Part shown: positions 1 to 10,256 of the stretch, in pieces
Layout: every line of letters begins with the position of its first letter
How positions within the stretch are numbered: the stretch's first letter is position 1
Assembly: GCA_902591185.1 (NCBI GenBank)
Contig: CACIZU010000003.1
Location: forward strand, 1 to 64,000
Length of the DNA stretch: 64,000 nucleotides
Direction of reading: 5' to 3'
Origin: an uncultured Pelagibacteraceae bacterium
GTDB taxonomy: Bacteria; Pseudomonadota; Alphaproteobacteria; Pelagibacterales; Pelagibacteraceae
Notes under the pieces: generated by a model
The model's database searches: none
What the model saw: only the letters and a program-made list of their open reading frames with translations
Told to the model about the DNA's origin: nothing
Translations under genes and position numbers: made by a program

Positions 1-1
1 G

Positions 2-1975
2 GAATTTTTTGTAGAAGGAAATATAGAAAATAAAAATTCTAAATTAAATGATCAATTGCTCAATTTAATAAGATTAAACTTTGACAATATCAATTTTGAA
101 AATATTAAATTTGCATCAAAAAATAATTTTTCTTTTAATGTTAATAATAAGATAAATTTTAAAAATTTAGTTATAACGTCAGAAATATTTGTTGATGAAA
201 TTAATTACAAGAAACCAAATTTATTAAATGATTATTTTTTTGAAGCTAAAGATATAATTTATCTAAAGGATCATAATATTAAAGCCACATATAAAAAAGA
301 TAATCTATCACTTGAAGGATCAGGAAAAATTCAATTAGAAAAAGATTTTGATGAAATAGATTATACAATTTCAAAAATTGACGATAAGATAAATTTTGAC
401 TCAAATATTAAATTGAGTGAATTAAAGATTAAAAACCAAAAAAATATAAAGACTTTTTTCCCAGAAATTAAGGAAATTATTAATTTAAAAGATCATCAAG
501 TTAATATTAAATTAATAGACAATGATTTATCACTTAAAGGATCAGGAAAAATTCAATTAGAAAAAGATTTTGATGAAATAGATTATACAATTTCAAAAAT
601 TGACGATAAGATAAATTTTGACTCAAATATTAAATTGAGTGAATTAAAGATTAAAAACCAAAAAAATATAAAGACTTTTTTCCCAGAAATTAAGGAAATT
701 ATTAATTTAAAAGATCATCAAGTTAATATTAAATTAATAGACAATGATTTATCACTTAAAGGATCAGGAAAAATTCAATTAGAAAAAGATTTTGATGAAA
801 TAGATTATACAATTTCAAAAATTGACGATAAGATAAATTTTGACTCAAATTTAACCTCTAATAAAACTTCATTTCAAATCGATAGTATAAATTATAAAAA
901 AGACAAAGACTCAAAATTACAGTTAACAGTATCTGGTAATTATGAAAAAACAAAAGGTTTGGCATTAGATCAGTTTACGATTTTTGCTAAAGATGATAAA
1001 ATTAATTTAAAAAATCTTTTACTTGATAGATATAAAAAAATTATAAAATTTGATGAATTAAATTTAGATTATTTTGATGCTGAGAATAAAAGAAATAAAT
1101 TTATACTTAAAAGAAAACAAAAGAATAACTATGAATTAAATGGATCAATTTTTAATGCCAATAGATTGATAACTGATTTGCTTAAAAGTAAAGATGATTC
1201 TAAAATTTTTAAAAATGATGTAAATTTAAGTTTAAATTTAAGTGAAGTTTATATTGGTGATAAAGACATTGTTAATAATTTAAAAGGCAAGTTAAATATT
1301 AGGGATAATAAAGTTTTTGAAGCTGATATTTCTGGACTTTTTGATAACAATGAAAGTTTAACGTTCACAATAAATACAAACAATGATGAAAAAATTACGA
1401 CTTTATTTTCATCGAAAGCTAAGCCTATTGTAAAAAGATATAAGTTTATCAAAGGTTATGAGGAAGGTTATTTAGATTTTTATTCATCAAAAAAAAATGA
1501 TATTTCCAGATCTAAACTTAATATTTATAATTTTAAATTACAAAAACTTCCTGCTTTGACCAAACTATTAACTCTTGCTTCATTGCAGGGGATCGCAGAT
1601 ACTTTATCAGGAGAGGGTATTAGATTTAATGAATTTGAGATGAATTTTAATAATAAAGATAGTTTAATGACAATTGATGAAATTTATGCAATTGGACCAG
1701 CAATTTCTATATTAATGAGTGGTTATGTTGATGATGAGAATAAACTTATTAGTTTAAGAGGAACTTTGGTACCTGCTACTACAATTAATAAATCAATTGG
1801 TTCAATACCTCTTTTAGGTAAAATTTTAGTTGGAGATAAAACTGGTGAAGGTGTGTTTGGAGTAAGTTTTAAGATCAAAGGTCCACCTAAAAATTTAAAG
1901 ACAACTGTAAATCCTGTTAAAACTTTAACACCAAGATTTATAACTAGAACACTTGAAAAGATTAAGAAAAATTAG
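2..1975 (+). CDS. AsmA/YhdP-like C-terminal domain protein (5' end outside window)
   Basis: Frame is open from base 2; the track start at 56 is a TTG inside the open frame. C-terminus (GIRFNEFEMNFNNKDSLMTIDEIYAIGPAISILMSGYVD...LVPATTINKSIGSIPLLGKIL) resembles AsmA-like C-terminal regions. Contains in-frame 74-aa repeats. Confidence 0.7.
   Translation, partial: EFFVEGNIENKNSKLNDQLLNLIRLNFDNINFENIKFASKNNFSFNVNNKINFKNLVITSEIFVDEINYKKPNLLNDYFFEAKDIIYLKDHNIKATYKKDNLSLEGSGKIQLEKDFDEIDYTISKIDDKINFDSNIKLSELKIKNQKNIKTFFPEIKEIINLKDHQVNIKLIDNDLSLKGSGKIQLEKDFDEIDYTISKIDDKINFDSNIKLSELKIKNQKNIKTFFPEIKEIINLKDHQVNIKLIDNDLSLKGSGKIQLEKDFDEIDYTISKIDDKINFDSNLTSNKTSFQIDSINYKKDKDSKLQLTVSGNYEKTKGLALDQFTIFAKDDKINLKNLLLDRYKKIIKFDELNLDYFDAENKRNKFILKRKQKNNYELNGSIFNANRLITDLLKSKDDSKIFKNDVNLSLNLSEVYIGDKDIVNNLKGKLNIRDNKVFEADISGLFDNNESLTFTINTNNDEKITTLFSSKAKPIVKRYKFIKGYEEGYLDFYSSKKNDISRSKLNIYNFKLQKLPALTKLLTLASLQGIADTLSGEGIRFNEFEMNFNNKDSLMTIDEIYAIGPAISILMSGYVDDENKLISLRGTLVPATTINKSIGSIPLLGKILVGDKTGEGVFGVSFKIKGPPKNLKTTVNPVKTLTPRFITRTLEKIKKN
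317..850 (+). repeat. 222-bp direct tandem repeat, about 2.4 copies, in frame (74 aa)
   Basis: GGATCAGGAAAAATTCAATTAG... starts at 317, 539 and 761. Copies 1 and 2 read identical by eye; copy 3 is identical to about 850. Confidence 0.95.
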
Positions 1976-3201
1976 TTTATTTCAATTTTAATATGCCTTT
2001 TTTTTCCAATAGAAAGCTTGAGATAATTGTCATTAAACAATTCATTTTTGATAATAAATTTTTCATCAGAAATTGTTTTTTCATTTATCTTAATAGCTTT
2101 TCCTTTAATCAATCTTCTTATTTCACTTTTAGAAGTTTCTAATTTTGATAAAATAACAAGACTTACAATATCTAATTGTTTATCCAAATCTTTAATTTGA
2201 ATTTTAATTGAGGGTAAATTTGACCCAAGTGAATTTCCTGAAAATGCTTCTTTAGCAGCCTGTTCGGCATTTTGTGCAGCTTTTTTACCATGGAGCATTG
2301 TTGTAGCTTCATTAGCCAGAAGAACCTTTAGCTCATTAATATCTCTACTTTTTTCTTTTTCAATTCTATCATTTTCTAGATCAGTAAAAATTTTTAAAAA
2401 TTTTACAACATCTCTATCATCTGTATTTCTCCAAAATTGCCAATATTCATATGCAGACAATAATTTTTCATCTAACCATATTGCTCCATTTTCAGATTTA
2501 CCCATTTTAGCTCCAGTAGCTAAAGTAATTAAAGGTGTTGTTAAACCATAACTCTGTTTATTAGAATATCTCTTAATAAGCTCGACACCATTTACAATGT
2601 TGCCCCATTGATCTGAACCGCCAATTTGTAAAGTGCAATCTTCATTTTTATTTAATTCTAAAAAGTCATAAGCCTGTAAAATCATATAGTTAAATTCCAT
2701 ATAACTAAGAGACTGTTCTCTTTCCAATCTTGTTTTAACACTATCAAAAGTTAACATTCTATTAATTGTAAAATGTTTTCCAATATCTCGAAGAAAAGAG
2801 ATGTAATTTAAATTTTTAAGCCAAATAAAATTGTTAACAAAAATAGGTTTTGTGTCAGGATTATTATTATTTAAAAATTTTTTTAAAACATTTTGAATAT
2901 TTTGAATATTTTTTTCAATCTCATCTTCGCTCAAAATTTTTCTAGTTTTATCTTTTCCTGATGGATCTCCTATTCTTGTTGTTCCACCTCCCAATAATAC
3001 TATTGGTCTATGTCCATTTTTCTGCAACAACCTAAGACACATTATCTGTAACAAACTTCCAACATGTAAACTTTCAGCCGTACAATCAAAACCAATATAT
3101 GCTTTGATTTTCTCTTTATCCATTAAATTAGATAATTCAGCTTCACTTGTACATTGATAGAAGAAGCCTCTATCTTTAAACTCTTTTAAAAATTTATTCA
3201 T
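1972..3201 (-). CDS. tyrS: Tyrosyl-tRNA synthetase
   Basis: AYIGFDCTAESLHVGSLLQIM, GGSDQWGNIVNG and KMGKSENGAIWLD motifs; C-terminal S4-like domain. Start set to MNKFLKEF rather than the longer ORF start at 3249. Confidence 0.97.
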   Translation of the reverse strand: MNKFLKEFKDRGFFYQCTSEAELSNLMDKEKIKAYIGFDCTAESLHVGSLLQIMCLRLLQKNGHRPIVLLGGGTTRIGDPSGKDKTRKILSEDEIEKNIQNIQNVLKKFLNNNNPDTKPIFVNNFIWLKNLNYISFLRDIGKHFTINRMLTFDSVKTRLEREQSLSYMEFNYMILQAYDFLELNKNEDCTLQIGGSDQWGNIVNGVELIKRYSNKQSYGLTTPLITLATGAKMGKSENGAIWLDEKLLSAYEYWQFWRNTDDRDVVKFLKIFTDLENDRIEKEKSRDINELKVLLANEATTMLHGKKAAQNAEQAAKEAFSGNSLGSNLPSIKIQIKDLDKQLDIVSLVILSKLETSKSEIRRLIKGKAIKINEKTISDEKFIIKNELFNDNYLKLSIGKKRHIKIEIN

Positions 3202-3248
3202 AAGTTTATAGTTACACAATATACAAATTTTTATTAAAAAGAATATCA

Positions 3249-4397
3249 ATGAAAAATAAATTATATACTGCTATTGGGTTAATGAGCGGTACTTCAATGG
3301 ACGGAGTTGATGCATCTTTAATTAGATCAAATGGAAATGATCAATTTACCAACGTTTTAGATGAATATTATGATTATGATGATGATTTGTATCGACGTTT
3401 AATTCATTTAAGAAATTTAATTCTAAATAATGATGATTTGAATAAACATTCTCAAAAATTGAATGAATTAGAGAAAGAAATTACTCTATTTCATAGTAAA
3501 ATTGTTAACGAAATAACATTAAAATATAATGATGAGATTGATTTTGTTGGTTTTCATGGTCAAACGATCTTTCATGATCCTGAAAAAAAAATTTCAAAGC
3601 AACTGGGTCAAGGTAAATTATTATCTCAATTAGTTAACAAAAAAGTTATTTATGATTTTAGACAAGAAGATTTAAAAAATAATGGTCAGGGAGCACCCTT
3701 AACGCCTATTTTCCATAATCTTTTGTCAAAAAATATCAATAAGAAATATCAAATTGAGTTTCCAATTTGTTTTATAAACATAGGTGGAATTTCAAATATA
3801 ACCAAAATAATTAAAAAAGATGAAAAAGTAGAAGAAAATTTAGAAGCATTTGACATAGGTCCTGGCAATTGTTTAATTGATGACTGGATAAGAAAAAATT
3901 CTAAAAAAAAATTTGATGAAAATGGTTCAATTGCAAAATCTGGAAAAATTAATCAGCTAATTTTAAAGCAATCAATTGAAAATTTTAAGATTAGCTTATA
4001 TGAAAAATCATTAGATGTAAAAAATTTTGATATTTCATTTGTACAAGGACTATCCCTTGAAGATGGATGTGCAACAATTACAAATTTTACAGCATATTTG
4101 ATTGCAAAAGGAATTGAATATTCAAACAACAATAATGATAAACCAATTAAATACCTAGTATGTGGAGGAGGAAGAAAAAATAGTTTTCTTATTCAAAGTA
4201 TTAAAGATTATATTTCAAATAAAAAAAATATAAGTTTAGATTTAATAGATAAATATGATTTTGATGGAGATTATATAGAATCCCAAGCTTTTGGTTATCT
4301 TGCAATAAGATCATTTTTAAATTTACCAATATCATATCCGAAAACAACTGGCTGTGTAAAACCTACAGTAGGTGGAAAATTAGTTAAAAACTTTTAA
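3249..4397 (+). CDS. anmK: Anhydro-N-acetylmuramic acid kinase
   Basis: GLMSGTSMDGVDASL, GFHGQTIFHDP, NIGGISNIT, FDIGPGNCLID, VCGGGRKN motifs. Confidence 0.95.
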   Translation: MKNKLYTAIGLMSGTSMDGVDASLIRSNGNDQFTNVLDEYYDYDDDLYRRLIHLRNLILNNDDLNKHSQKLNELEKEITLFHSKIVNEITLKYNDEIDFVGFHGQTIFHDPEKKISKQLGQGKLLSQLVNKKVIYDFRQEDLKNNGQGAPLTPIFHNLLSKNINKKYQIEFPICFINIGGISNITKIIKKDEKVEENLEAFDIGPGNCLIDDWIRKNSKKKFDENGSIAKSGKINQLILKQSIENFKISLYEKSLDVKNFDISFVQGLSLEDGCATITNFTAYLIAKGIEYSNNNNDKPIKYLVCGGGRKNSFLIQSIKDYISNKKNISLDLIDKYDFDGDYIESQAFGYLAIRSFLNLPISYPKTTGCVKPTVGGKLVKNF

Positions 4398-5050
4398 TAA
4401 AGAGCTATTTCTTTTTTTATATATTTATCAAGATTTTTAATTAAAGGGACTTCTGTTTTAGAAAAAAAATGATTAGCTTCAGGAACTGATTGAAATTCTA
4501 CTTTAATACCTTTTTGTGCACTTAATCTTTTATCTAGTTCAGTAATATATTCTAAAGGAACTAATTCATCTTTTTTACCATAAATCATTAAACCAGATGA
4601 GGGACATGGAGATAAAAAAGAAAAATCATAAACATTTGGTTGTGGTGATATGGCTATAAATCTATTTATTTCTGGTCTTCTCATAAGTAACTGCATTGCT
4701 ATTAATGATCCAAAAGAAAATCCTGATATCCAACATTGAGAATTATCAAAATTTTCTCTTTCTAACCAATCTAATGCTGCAGCAGCATCAGCAAGCTCAC
4801 CTTGACCGTTATCAAATTCCCCATCACTTTTACCAACTCCTCTAAAATTAACTCTGCAAACAGAAAAATCGTTATCCATAAATGTATGAAAAGTATCTAC
4901 AACAACTTTATTGTTCATTGTTCCTCCATATTGAGGATGAGGTTGCAATACTAGTGCAATAGGAGAAGTATTTTTTTTACTTTTATAATATTTAGCTTCA
5001 AGTCGTCCAGCTGGACCTGGAATAAATAGTTCTAAAATTTTATTATCCAT
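4394..5050 (-). CDS. Alpha/beta hydrolase
   Basis: LQPHPQYGGTMNNKVV, NFRGVGKSDGEFDNG, SGFSFGSLIAMQL nucleophile elbow, ANHFF. Confidence 0.85.
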   Translation of the reverse strand: MDNKILELFIPGPAGRLEAKYYKSKKNTSPIALVLQPHPQYGGTMNNKVVVDTFHTFMDNDFSVCRVNFRGVGKSDGEFDNGQGELADAAAALDWLERENFDNSQCWISGFSFGSLIAMQLLMRRPEINRFIAISPQPNVYDFSFLSPCPSSGLMIYGKKDELVPLEYITELDKRLSAQKGIKVEFQSVPEANHFFSKTEVPLIKNLDKYIKKEIALY

Positions 5051-5130
5051 AAGCGCTATTGATTATTATTCTCAAAAAAAGTTACGTTTATCATAACTGA
5101 GCGACAATATGTTAACTTTTTTTTTAATCT

Positions 5131-5155
5131 ATACTTGACCATTTTAGTCAGGTAT
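5131..5155 (+). promoter_or_regulatory. Putative type-1 IscR binding site
   Basis: ATACTTGACCATTTTAGTCAGGTAT matches 24 of 25 positions of the E. coli type-1 consensus ATASYYGACTRWWWYAGTCRRSTAT (recalled from literature). Confidence 0.8.
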
Positions 5156-5162
5156 GTATAAA
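5135..5162 (+). promoter_or_regulatory. Putative iscR-suf promoter
   Basis: TTGACC (5135-5140), 16-bp spacer, TATAAA (5157-5162), directly upstream of iscR. Confidence 0.65.
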
Positions 5163-5185
5163 AAGGCCTAAATTTAAAGGGTAAA

Positions 5186-5611
5186 ATGAAATTAACATCA
5201 AAAGGTAGATATGCCGTAATGGCATTAGTTGACTTAGCTCGGTTTGATAACATCAATCCAGTATCTCTAAGAGATATATCTTTAAGACAAGGTATTTCAT
5301 TAGATTACCTCGAGCAAATTTTTTCTAAGTTAAAGAAGAATCAAATTGTTAAAAGTATTCGAGGCACACAAGGAGGATATATATTATCAAAAAAACCAAA
5401 TGAGATTAAGTTAACTAATATTTTTCATGCAGTAGATGAAAAAGTCAAAACAGTACAATGCAAAAAAGATTCTAAAAAAGGATGTAATGGTAAAGCAACC
5501 AAGTGTATTACTCATAATCTTTGGGATGAATTAGAAAACCATATTAATAGTTTTTTTGAAAAGAAAAGTTTAGAAGATTTATTAAAAAGCAATAAAGAAC
5601 ATAGATATTAA
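5186..5611 (+). CDS. iscR: Rrf2-family Fe-S cluster regulator IscR
   Basis: MKLTSKGRYAVMALVDLA N-terminus; three-Cys region CKKDSKKGCNGKATKC; heads the suf operon. Confidence 0.93.
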   Translation: MKLTSKGRYAVMALVDLARFDNINPVSLRDISLRQGISLDYLEQIFSKLKKNQIVKSIRGTQGGYILSKKPNEIKLTNIFHAVDEKVKTVQCKKDSKKGCNGKATKCITHNLWDELENHINSFFEKKSLEDLLKSNKEHRY

Positions 5612-5614
5612 AAA

Positions 5615-7057
5615 ATGGATAATAGAGAAAAAGAAATTGAAAATTTAAAAGATTATAAATATGGTTTTTCAACAGATATTGAAAATACTAGAGCTCCTAA
5701 GGGATTGAACGAAGAAGTTATTAAATTTATTTCAAACATAAAAAAAGAACCTCAATGGATGTTAGATTTTAGATTAAAAGCATTTGAAAGATTTAAGTTA
5801 TTAAAAGAACCTGATTGGCAAAAACCTAAATACCCTAAAATAGATTATCAAGATTTGTATTATTATTCTGCTCCAAAAAGTATGGATGATAAACCAAAAA
5901 GTTTAGATGAACTTGACCCAAAACTTTTGGAAACTTATAAAAAACTTGGAATACCTCTTCAAGAACAAGCAAGATTAAATGGTATAGCAGTAGACGCGGT
6001 ATTTGACTCTGTATCTGTTGCAACAACATTTAAAGATGAATTGACAAAAAAAGGAATAATATTCTGTTCAATATCTGAAGCTATTCAAAAACATCCTGAC
6101 TTAGTTAAAAAATACTTAGGGTCTGTTATCCCTATAACAGATCATTTTTTTGCAACACTTAATTCTGCAGTATTTACTGACGGTTCATTTGTTTACATTC
6201 CTGAAGGAGTAAAATGCCCTATGGAACTATCGACTTATTTTAGAATTAATGCATCTGAAACAGGACAATTTGAAAGAACTTTAATTATTGCTGATAAAAG
6301 AAGTTATGTAAGTTATTTAGAAGGTTGCACTGCTCCAATGAGAGACGAAAATCAACTACATGCAGCAAATGTAGAACTTGTTGCTCTAGATGATGCTGAG
6401 ATAAAATATTCAACAGTTCAAAATTGGTATCCTGGTGATAAAGATGGAAAAGGGGGAATATATAATTTTGTCACTAAACGTGGATTATGTAAGGGTAAAA
6501 ATTCTAAAATTTCTTGGACACAAGTCGAAACTGGTTCTGCAATAACTTGGAAATATCCAAGTTGTATTTTAAAAGGGGATAACTCAGTTGGTGAATTTTA
6601 TTCAATTGCTATAACAAATAATCATCAAAAAGCTGATACTGGAACAAAAATGATCCATTTAGGCAAAAATACAAAAAGTAAAATTATATCAAAGGGAATT
6701 TCAGCAGGACACTCAGATATGACATATAGAGGGTTAGTAGATATTTCTTCAAAAGCTAATAATTCTAATAATTATACTCAATGTGATTCATTATTAATGG
6801 GCAATAAATGTGGAGCACACACTGTTCCATATATTAAAAATAAAAATTCGAAATCAAATATAGCTCATGAAGCTACAACATCAAAAATAAGTGAGGAACA
6901 ATTACATTACTGTCAGCAAAGAGGTTTAAATTCAGAGGAGGCAGTTGGATTAATTGTGAATGGTTTTTGCAAAGAAGTTTTACAGCAATTACCAATGGAA
7001 TTTGCAGTGGAAGCACAAAAATTAGTTGGCATTAGTTTAGAGGGGAGTGTGGGTTAA
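5615..7057 (+). CDS. sufB: Fe-S cluster assembly protein SufB
   Basis: [70 protein letters not shown]. Confidence 0.97.
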   Translation: MDNREKEIENLKDYKYGFSTDIENTRAPKGLNEEVIKFISNIKKEPQWMLDFRLKAFERFKLLKEPDWQKPKYPKIDYQDLYYYSAPKSMDDKPKSLDELDPKLLETYKKLGIPLQEQARLNGIAVDAVFDSVSVATTFKDELTKKGIIFCSISEAIQKHPDLVKKYLGSVIPITDHFFATLNSAVFTDGSFVYIPEGVKCPMELSTYFRINASETGQFERTLIIADKRSYVSYLEGCTAPMRDENQLHAANVELVALDDAEIKYSTVQNWYPGDKDGKGGIYNFVTKRGLCKGKNSKISWTQVETGSAITWKYPSCILKGDNSVGEFYSIAITNNHQKADTGTKMIHLGKNTKSKIISKGISAGHSDMTYRGLVDISSKANNSNNYTQCDSLLMGNKCGAHTVPYIKNKNSKSNIAHEATTSKISEEQLHYCQQRGLNSEEAVGLIVNGFCKEVLQQLPMEFAVEAQKLVGISLEGSVG

Positions 7058-7791
7058 TGTTAAAAATAGAAAATTTAAATGCATCAATAGATAACAAATC
7101 TATATTAAAAGGTTTTTCTTTAAACATGAACCCTGGAGAAGTACATGCAATTATGGGTCCAAATGGATCTGGTAAAAGTACTTTGTCAAATATTTTATCT
7201 GGAAAAAAAGGATATGAAATTTCAGGGGAAGTTATTTTTGAAGAACAAAATTTATTTGATCTAGAAACAGAGGAGCGAGCGCATAAAGGAATTTTCTTAG
7301 CTTTCCAATATCCATTAGAAATTCCTGGAGTAAATACAAATATTTTTTTAAAAACTTCATTAAATGCAATTAGAAAAGCTAGAGGTGAAAAAGAACTTGA
7401 TGCAATTGAATTTTTAAAATTAGTAAAAGAAAAATCGAAGGAATTAAAATTTGATGAAGAAAAGTTAAATAGACAATTAAATGTCGGTTTTTCAGGAGGA
7501 GAAAAAAAGAAAAATGAAATTTTACAAATGTCTTTGTTGTCTCCTAAATTATCAATTCTTGATGAAACAGACTCGGGACTAGATATTGATGCTTTAAGAA
7601 TTGTTGCTGATGGTGTTAATGCTTTAAAAAATAAAACAAACTCTTTCTTAATTATTACACACTATCAAAGATTGCTTGATTATATAAAACCAGATTTTGT
7701 TCATGTGTTGATGAATGGAAAAATTATTAAGTCTGGTGGTCCAGAATTAGCTTTAGAGCTTGAGAAGAAAGGATATGAAAATTTTAAATAA
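7057..7791 (+). CDS. sufC: Fe-S cluster assembly ATPase SufC
   Basis: GPNGSGKSTLS Walker A, VGFSGGEKKKNEILQM signature, LDETDSGLDIDALR. Confidence 0.97.
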   Translation: MLKIENLNASIDNKSILKGFSLNMNPGEVHAIMGPNGSGKSTLSNILSGKKGYEISGEVIFEEQNLFDLETEERAHKGIFLAFQYPLEIPGVNTNIFLKTSLNAIRKARGEKELDAIEFLKLVKEKSKELKFDEEKLNRQLNVGFSGGEKKKNEILQMSLLSPKLSILDETDSGLDIDALRIVADGVNALKNKTNSFLIITHYQRLLDYIKPDFVHVLMNGKIIKSGGPELALELEKKGYENFK

Positions 7792-7794
7792 ATT

Positions 7795-9039
7795 ATGGAA
7801 CAGGTTCAAAAAGATTTTGATAATATAATAAGAACTTCAAACTTCTCTAAAAAAGAAGTTGAGATAAAGCAAGAATTTCTTAAAAAATTTTTAGAAAAAG
7901 GATTTCCAAATAGAAAACAAGAAAATTGGAAATTTTCTGATTTAAAACAAATTATAAGTAAAAATATTAATGAAATTAGTTTTTATAATGATTATTCAGT
8001 TTCTAATAAAATTGATACCTCTTTATTTGTTGATGAGTTAGAACATAATAAAATTGTTTTCATAAATGGAAGAATAGAAAAAATTGATTTTAATTATGAA
8101 AATAAAGATAAAGTAGAAATTATTGATGTTCTAAATTTAGAAAAAAATTTAAATGATATTAATTCTTTAATTGAACTAAATAATGCGTTTACTAATAAAT
8201 GTTATAAAGTTTTAATAAAAAGCGGGTATTCGTTAAAAAAACCTCTAATTATTTATCATATAACCAATGATAAGGTAATTTCTAAAAACATTAATCTAAG
8301 ATTAGATTTTGAATTAGAACAAAATAGCTCATTGAGATTAATAGATCTGTTTAAAGATAACTCAGAAAAAAATTTTTTAAATATATTTTATAATTTTGAT
8401 TTAAACAAAGATTCTATTCTTAAAAATTATAAAATAGACAAATCAATAAATAAGAATATCAAATATTCATTTAATAATATTGAACAGGATAAGAATAGTA
8501 TCTCCGAAACATTTGTATACTCATCTGGTTCAAATTTCTTAAAAAATGAAGTTAATTGTAATTTGAATGGTGAATTTTCGTCAGCTTTTATTAATGGGAT
8601 ATTTAAATTAAGCGATGATAAACAACATGAGATAAAAACAAATATTAATCATTTAACAGAAAACACTAAGAGTTATCAATTAATTAAAAGTGTTTTAGAA
8701 AATAATTCCAGAGCAGTATATCAAGGTAAAATATTTGTAAATTCTAAAGCTCAGAAAACGGATGGATATCAATTAAGTAAAGCTATTTTATTAAGTGAAA
8801 GTTCTGAATTCAATGCTAAACCAGAGTTAGAAATTTATGCAGATGATGTTAAATGTTCACACGGATCTGCTTCGGGAAGTTTAAATGAAAATTCAATCTT
8901 TTATTTGATGTCTAGAGGATTAAATTATCAACAAGCAAGAGAACTTTTAATTAATGGTTTTTTATTAGACGTAATTGAAAAAATAACAGACTCAGAAATA
9001 AAAAATTTAATTAAGAATATGATTGGAGTAAAAGAATGA
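7795..9039 (+). CDS. sufD: Fe-S cluster assembly protein SufD
   Basis: Position between sufC and sufS; KPELEIYADDVKCSHGSASGSL and FYLMSRGLNYQQARELLINGF. Confidence 0.95.
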   Translation: MEQVQKDFDNIIRTSNFSKKEVEIKQEFLKKFLEKGFPNRKQENWKFSDLKQIISKNINEISFYNDYSVSNKIDTSLFVDELEHNKIVFINGRIEKIDFNYENKDKVEIIDVLNLEKNLNDINSLIELNNAFTNKCYKVLIKSGYSLKKPLIIYHITNDKVISKNINLRLDFELEQNSSLRLIDLFKDNSEKNFLNIFYNFDLNKDSILKNYKIDKSINKNIKYSFNNIEQDKNSISETFVYSSGSNFLKNEVNCNLNGEFSSAFINGIFKLSDDKQHEIKTNINHLTENTKSYQLIKSVLENNSRAVYQGKIFVNSKAQKTDGYQLSKAILLSESSEFNAKPELEIYADDVKCSHGSASGSLNENSIFYLMSRGLNYQQARELLINGFLLDVIEKITDSEIKNLIKNMIGVKE

Positions 9040-10256
9040 GTCTTAATGACATTAAAAAAGAATTTCCAATTTTTGATGAAAAAATTCAAAACAATGATCT
9101 TGTTTACTTAGATAGCGCCAATTCATCTCAAAAACCAAAAATTGTAGTCGATAGAATTAATGAATTTTATACCAAGCAATTTTCTAATGTTGGTAGAAGT
9201 GTTCATTATCTTGCTGTAGCTGCAACTAATTTATACGAAAATACCAGGTCTTCTGTTCAAAAATATATAAATGCTAAAGATAAAAATGAAATTGTATTTA
9301 CTAAAGGCGCTACAGAAGCACTTAATCTAGTTGCAAATACTTTAGGACAAAATTATTTACAAGAAGGTGATGAAATATTAATTACAGAACTTGAACATCA
9401 TTCCAATTATGTTCCTTGGCATTTTTTAAGAAAATCAAAAAATATAAAAATAAATTTTGCTGAGATAAATGAATTAGGGGAAGTAACATTAGACGAAATA
9501 GAAAAAAAAATAACACCAAAAACAAAAATAATTTCAATTACACATTTATCAAATGTAACAGGTGCTATTTTACCAGTAAAAGAAATAACAAAACTAGCAC
9601 ATTCAAAAGGAATAATTGTTGTTGTTGACGGATGTCAAGGAGCACCACATTTAAAATTAGATATTCAAGATTTGGATTGTGATTTCTATGCAATTTCATG
9701 TCATAAAATGTATGGACCAACAGGCTTAGGTGTTTTATATGGAAAGAAAAAGTGGTTAGAGGAACTTCCACCATACCAAGGTGGAGGAGGAATGATAAAT
9801 GAAGTTAAAAAAGATAGAATTTCCTATGGCGATTTACCAAATAAATATGAAGCAGGAACTATGGCAACAGCTCAGGTTATCGCATTTGATCAATCAATAA
9901 AATTTTTAGAGAGTATAGGTATAGAAAATATTATGAAACACGAAGCCGAATTAATTGATTATGGACAAGAACTATTACAGAAAAATAATTCTGTTAAACT
10001 AATAGGCAATCCAAAAAATAAAGGTGGGATATTATCATTTACTTTAGAAGGGATACATCCTCATGATATTGCGACCATATTAGATGAAGATGGAATTGCA
10101 ATTAGAGCTGGACACCATTGCTGTCAAATTTTACATGATAAGTTAAATATTACAGCTAGCGCAAGGGCATCTGTTGGAATTTATAATACTAGAGAAGATT
10201 TAGATAAACTTAATGATTCAATTAACAACTGTAAAAAAATGTTTAATTTAAAATGA
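9036..10256 (+). CDS. sufS: Cysteine desulfurase SufS
   Basis: YLDSANSSQKP, FTKGATEALNLVA, CHKMYGPTGLGVLYG, RAGHHCCQ. Confidence 0.96.
   Translation: MSLNDIKKEFPIFDEKIQNNDLVYLDSANSSQKPKIVVDRINEFYTKQFSNVGRSVHYLAVAATNLYENTRSSVQKYINAKDKNEIVFTKGATEALNLVANTLGQNYLQEGDEILITELEHHSNYVPWHFLRKSKNIKINFAEINELGEVTLDEIEKKITPKTKIISITHLSNVTGAILPVKEITKLAHSKGIIVVVDGCQGAPHLKLDIQDLDCDFYAISCHKMYGPTGLGVLYGKKKWLEELPPYQGGGGMINEVKKDRISYGDLPNKYEAGTMATAQVIAFDQSIKFLESIGIENIMKHEAELIDYGQELLQKNNSVKLIGNPKNKGGILSFTLEGIHPHDIATILDEDGIAIRAGHHCCQILHDKLNITASARASVGIYNTREDLDKLNDSINNCKKMFNLK

Noticed and set aside
317-850. 222-bp repeat considered as a mobile element or CRISPR-like array
   Set aside because: In-frame, protein-coding, no spacers, no inverted ends or transposase; an internal gene duplication.
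1249-1452. Antisense ORF inside the AsmA-like gene
   Set aside because: Lies fully opposite a long supported coding frame; no family motif; typical chance ORF in AT-rich DNA.
5056-5256. Minus-strand 66-aa ORF over the iscR promoter
   Set aside because: Overlaps the IscR site, promoter and iscR start; no recognisable motif.
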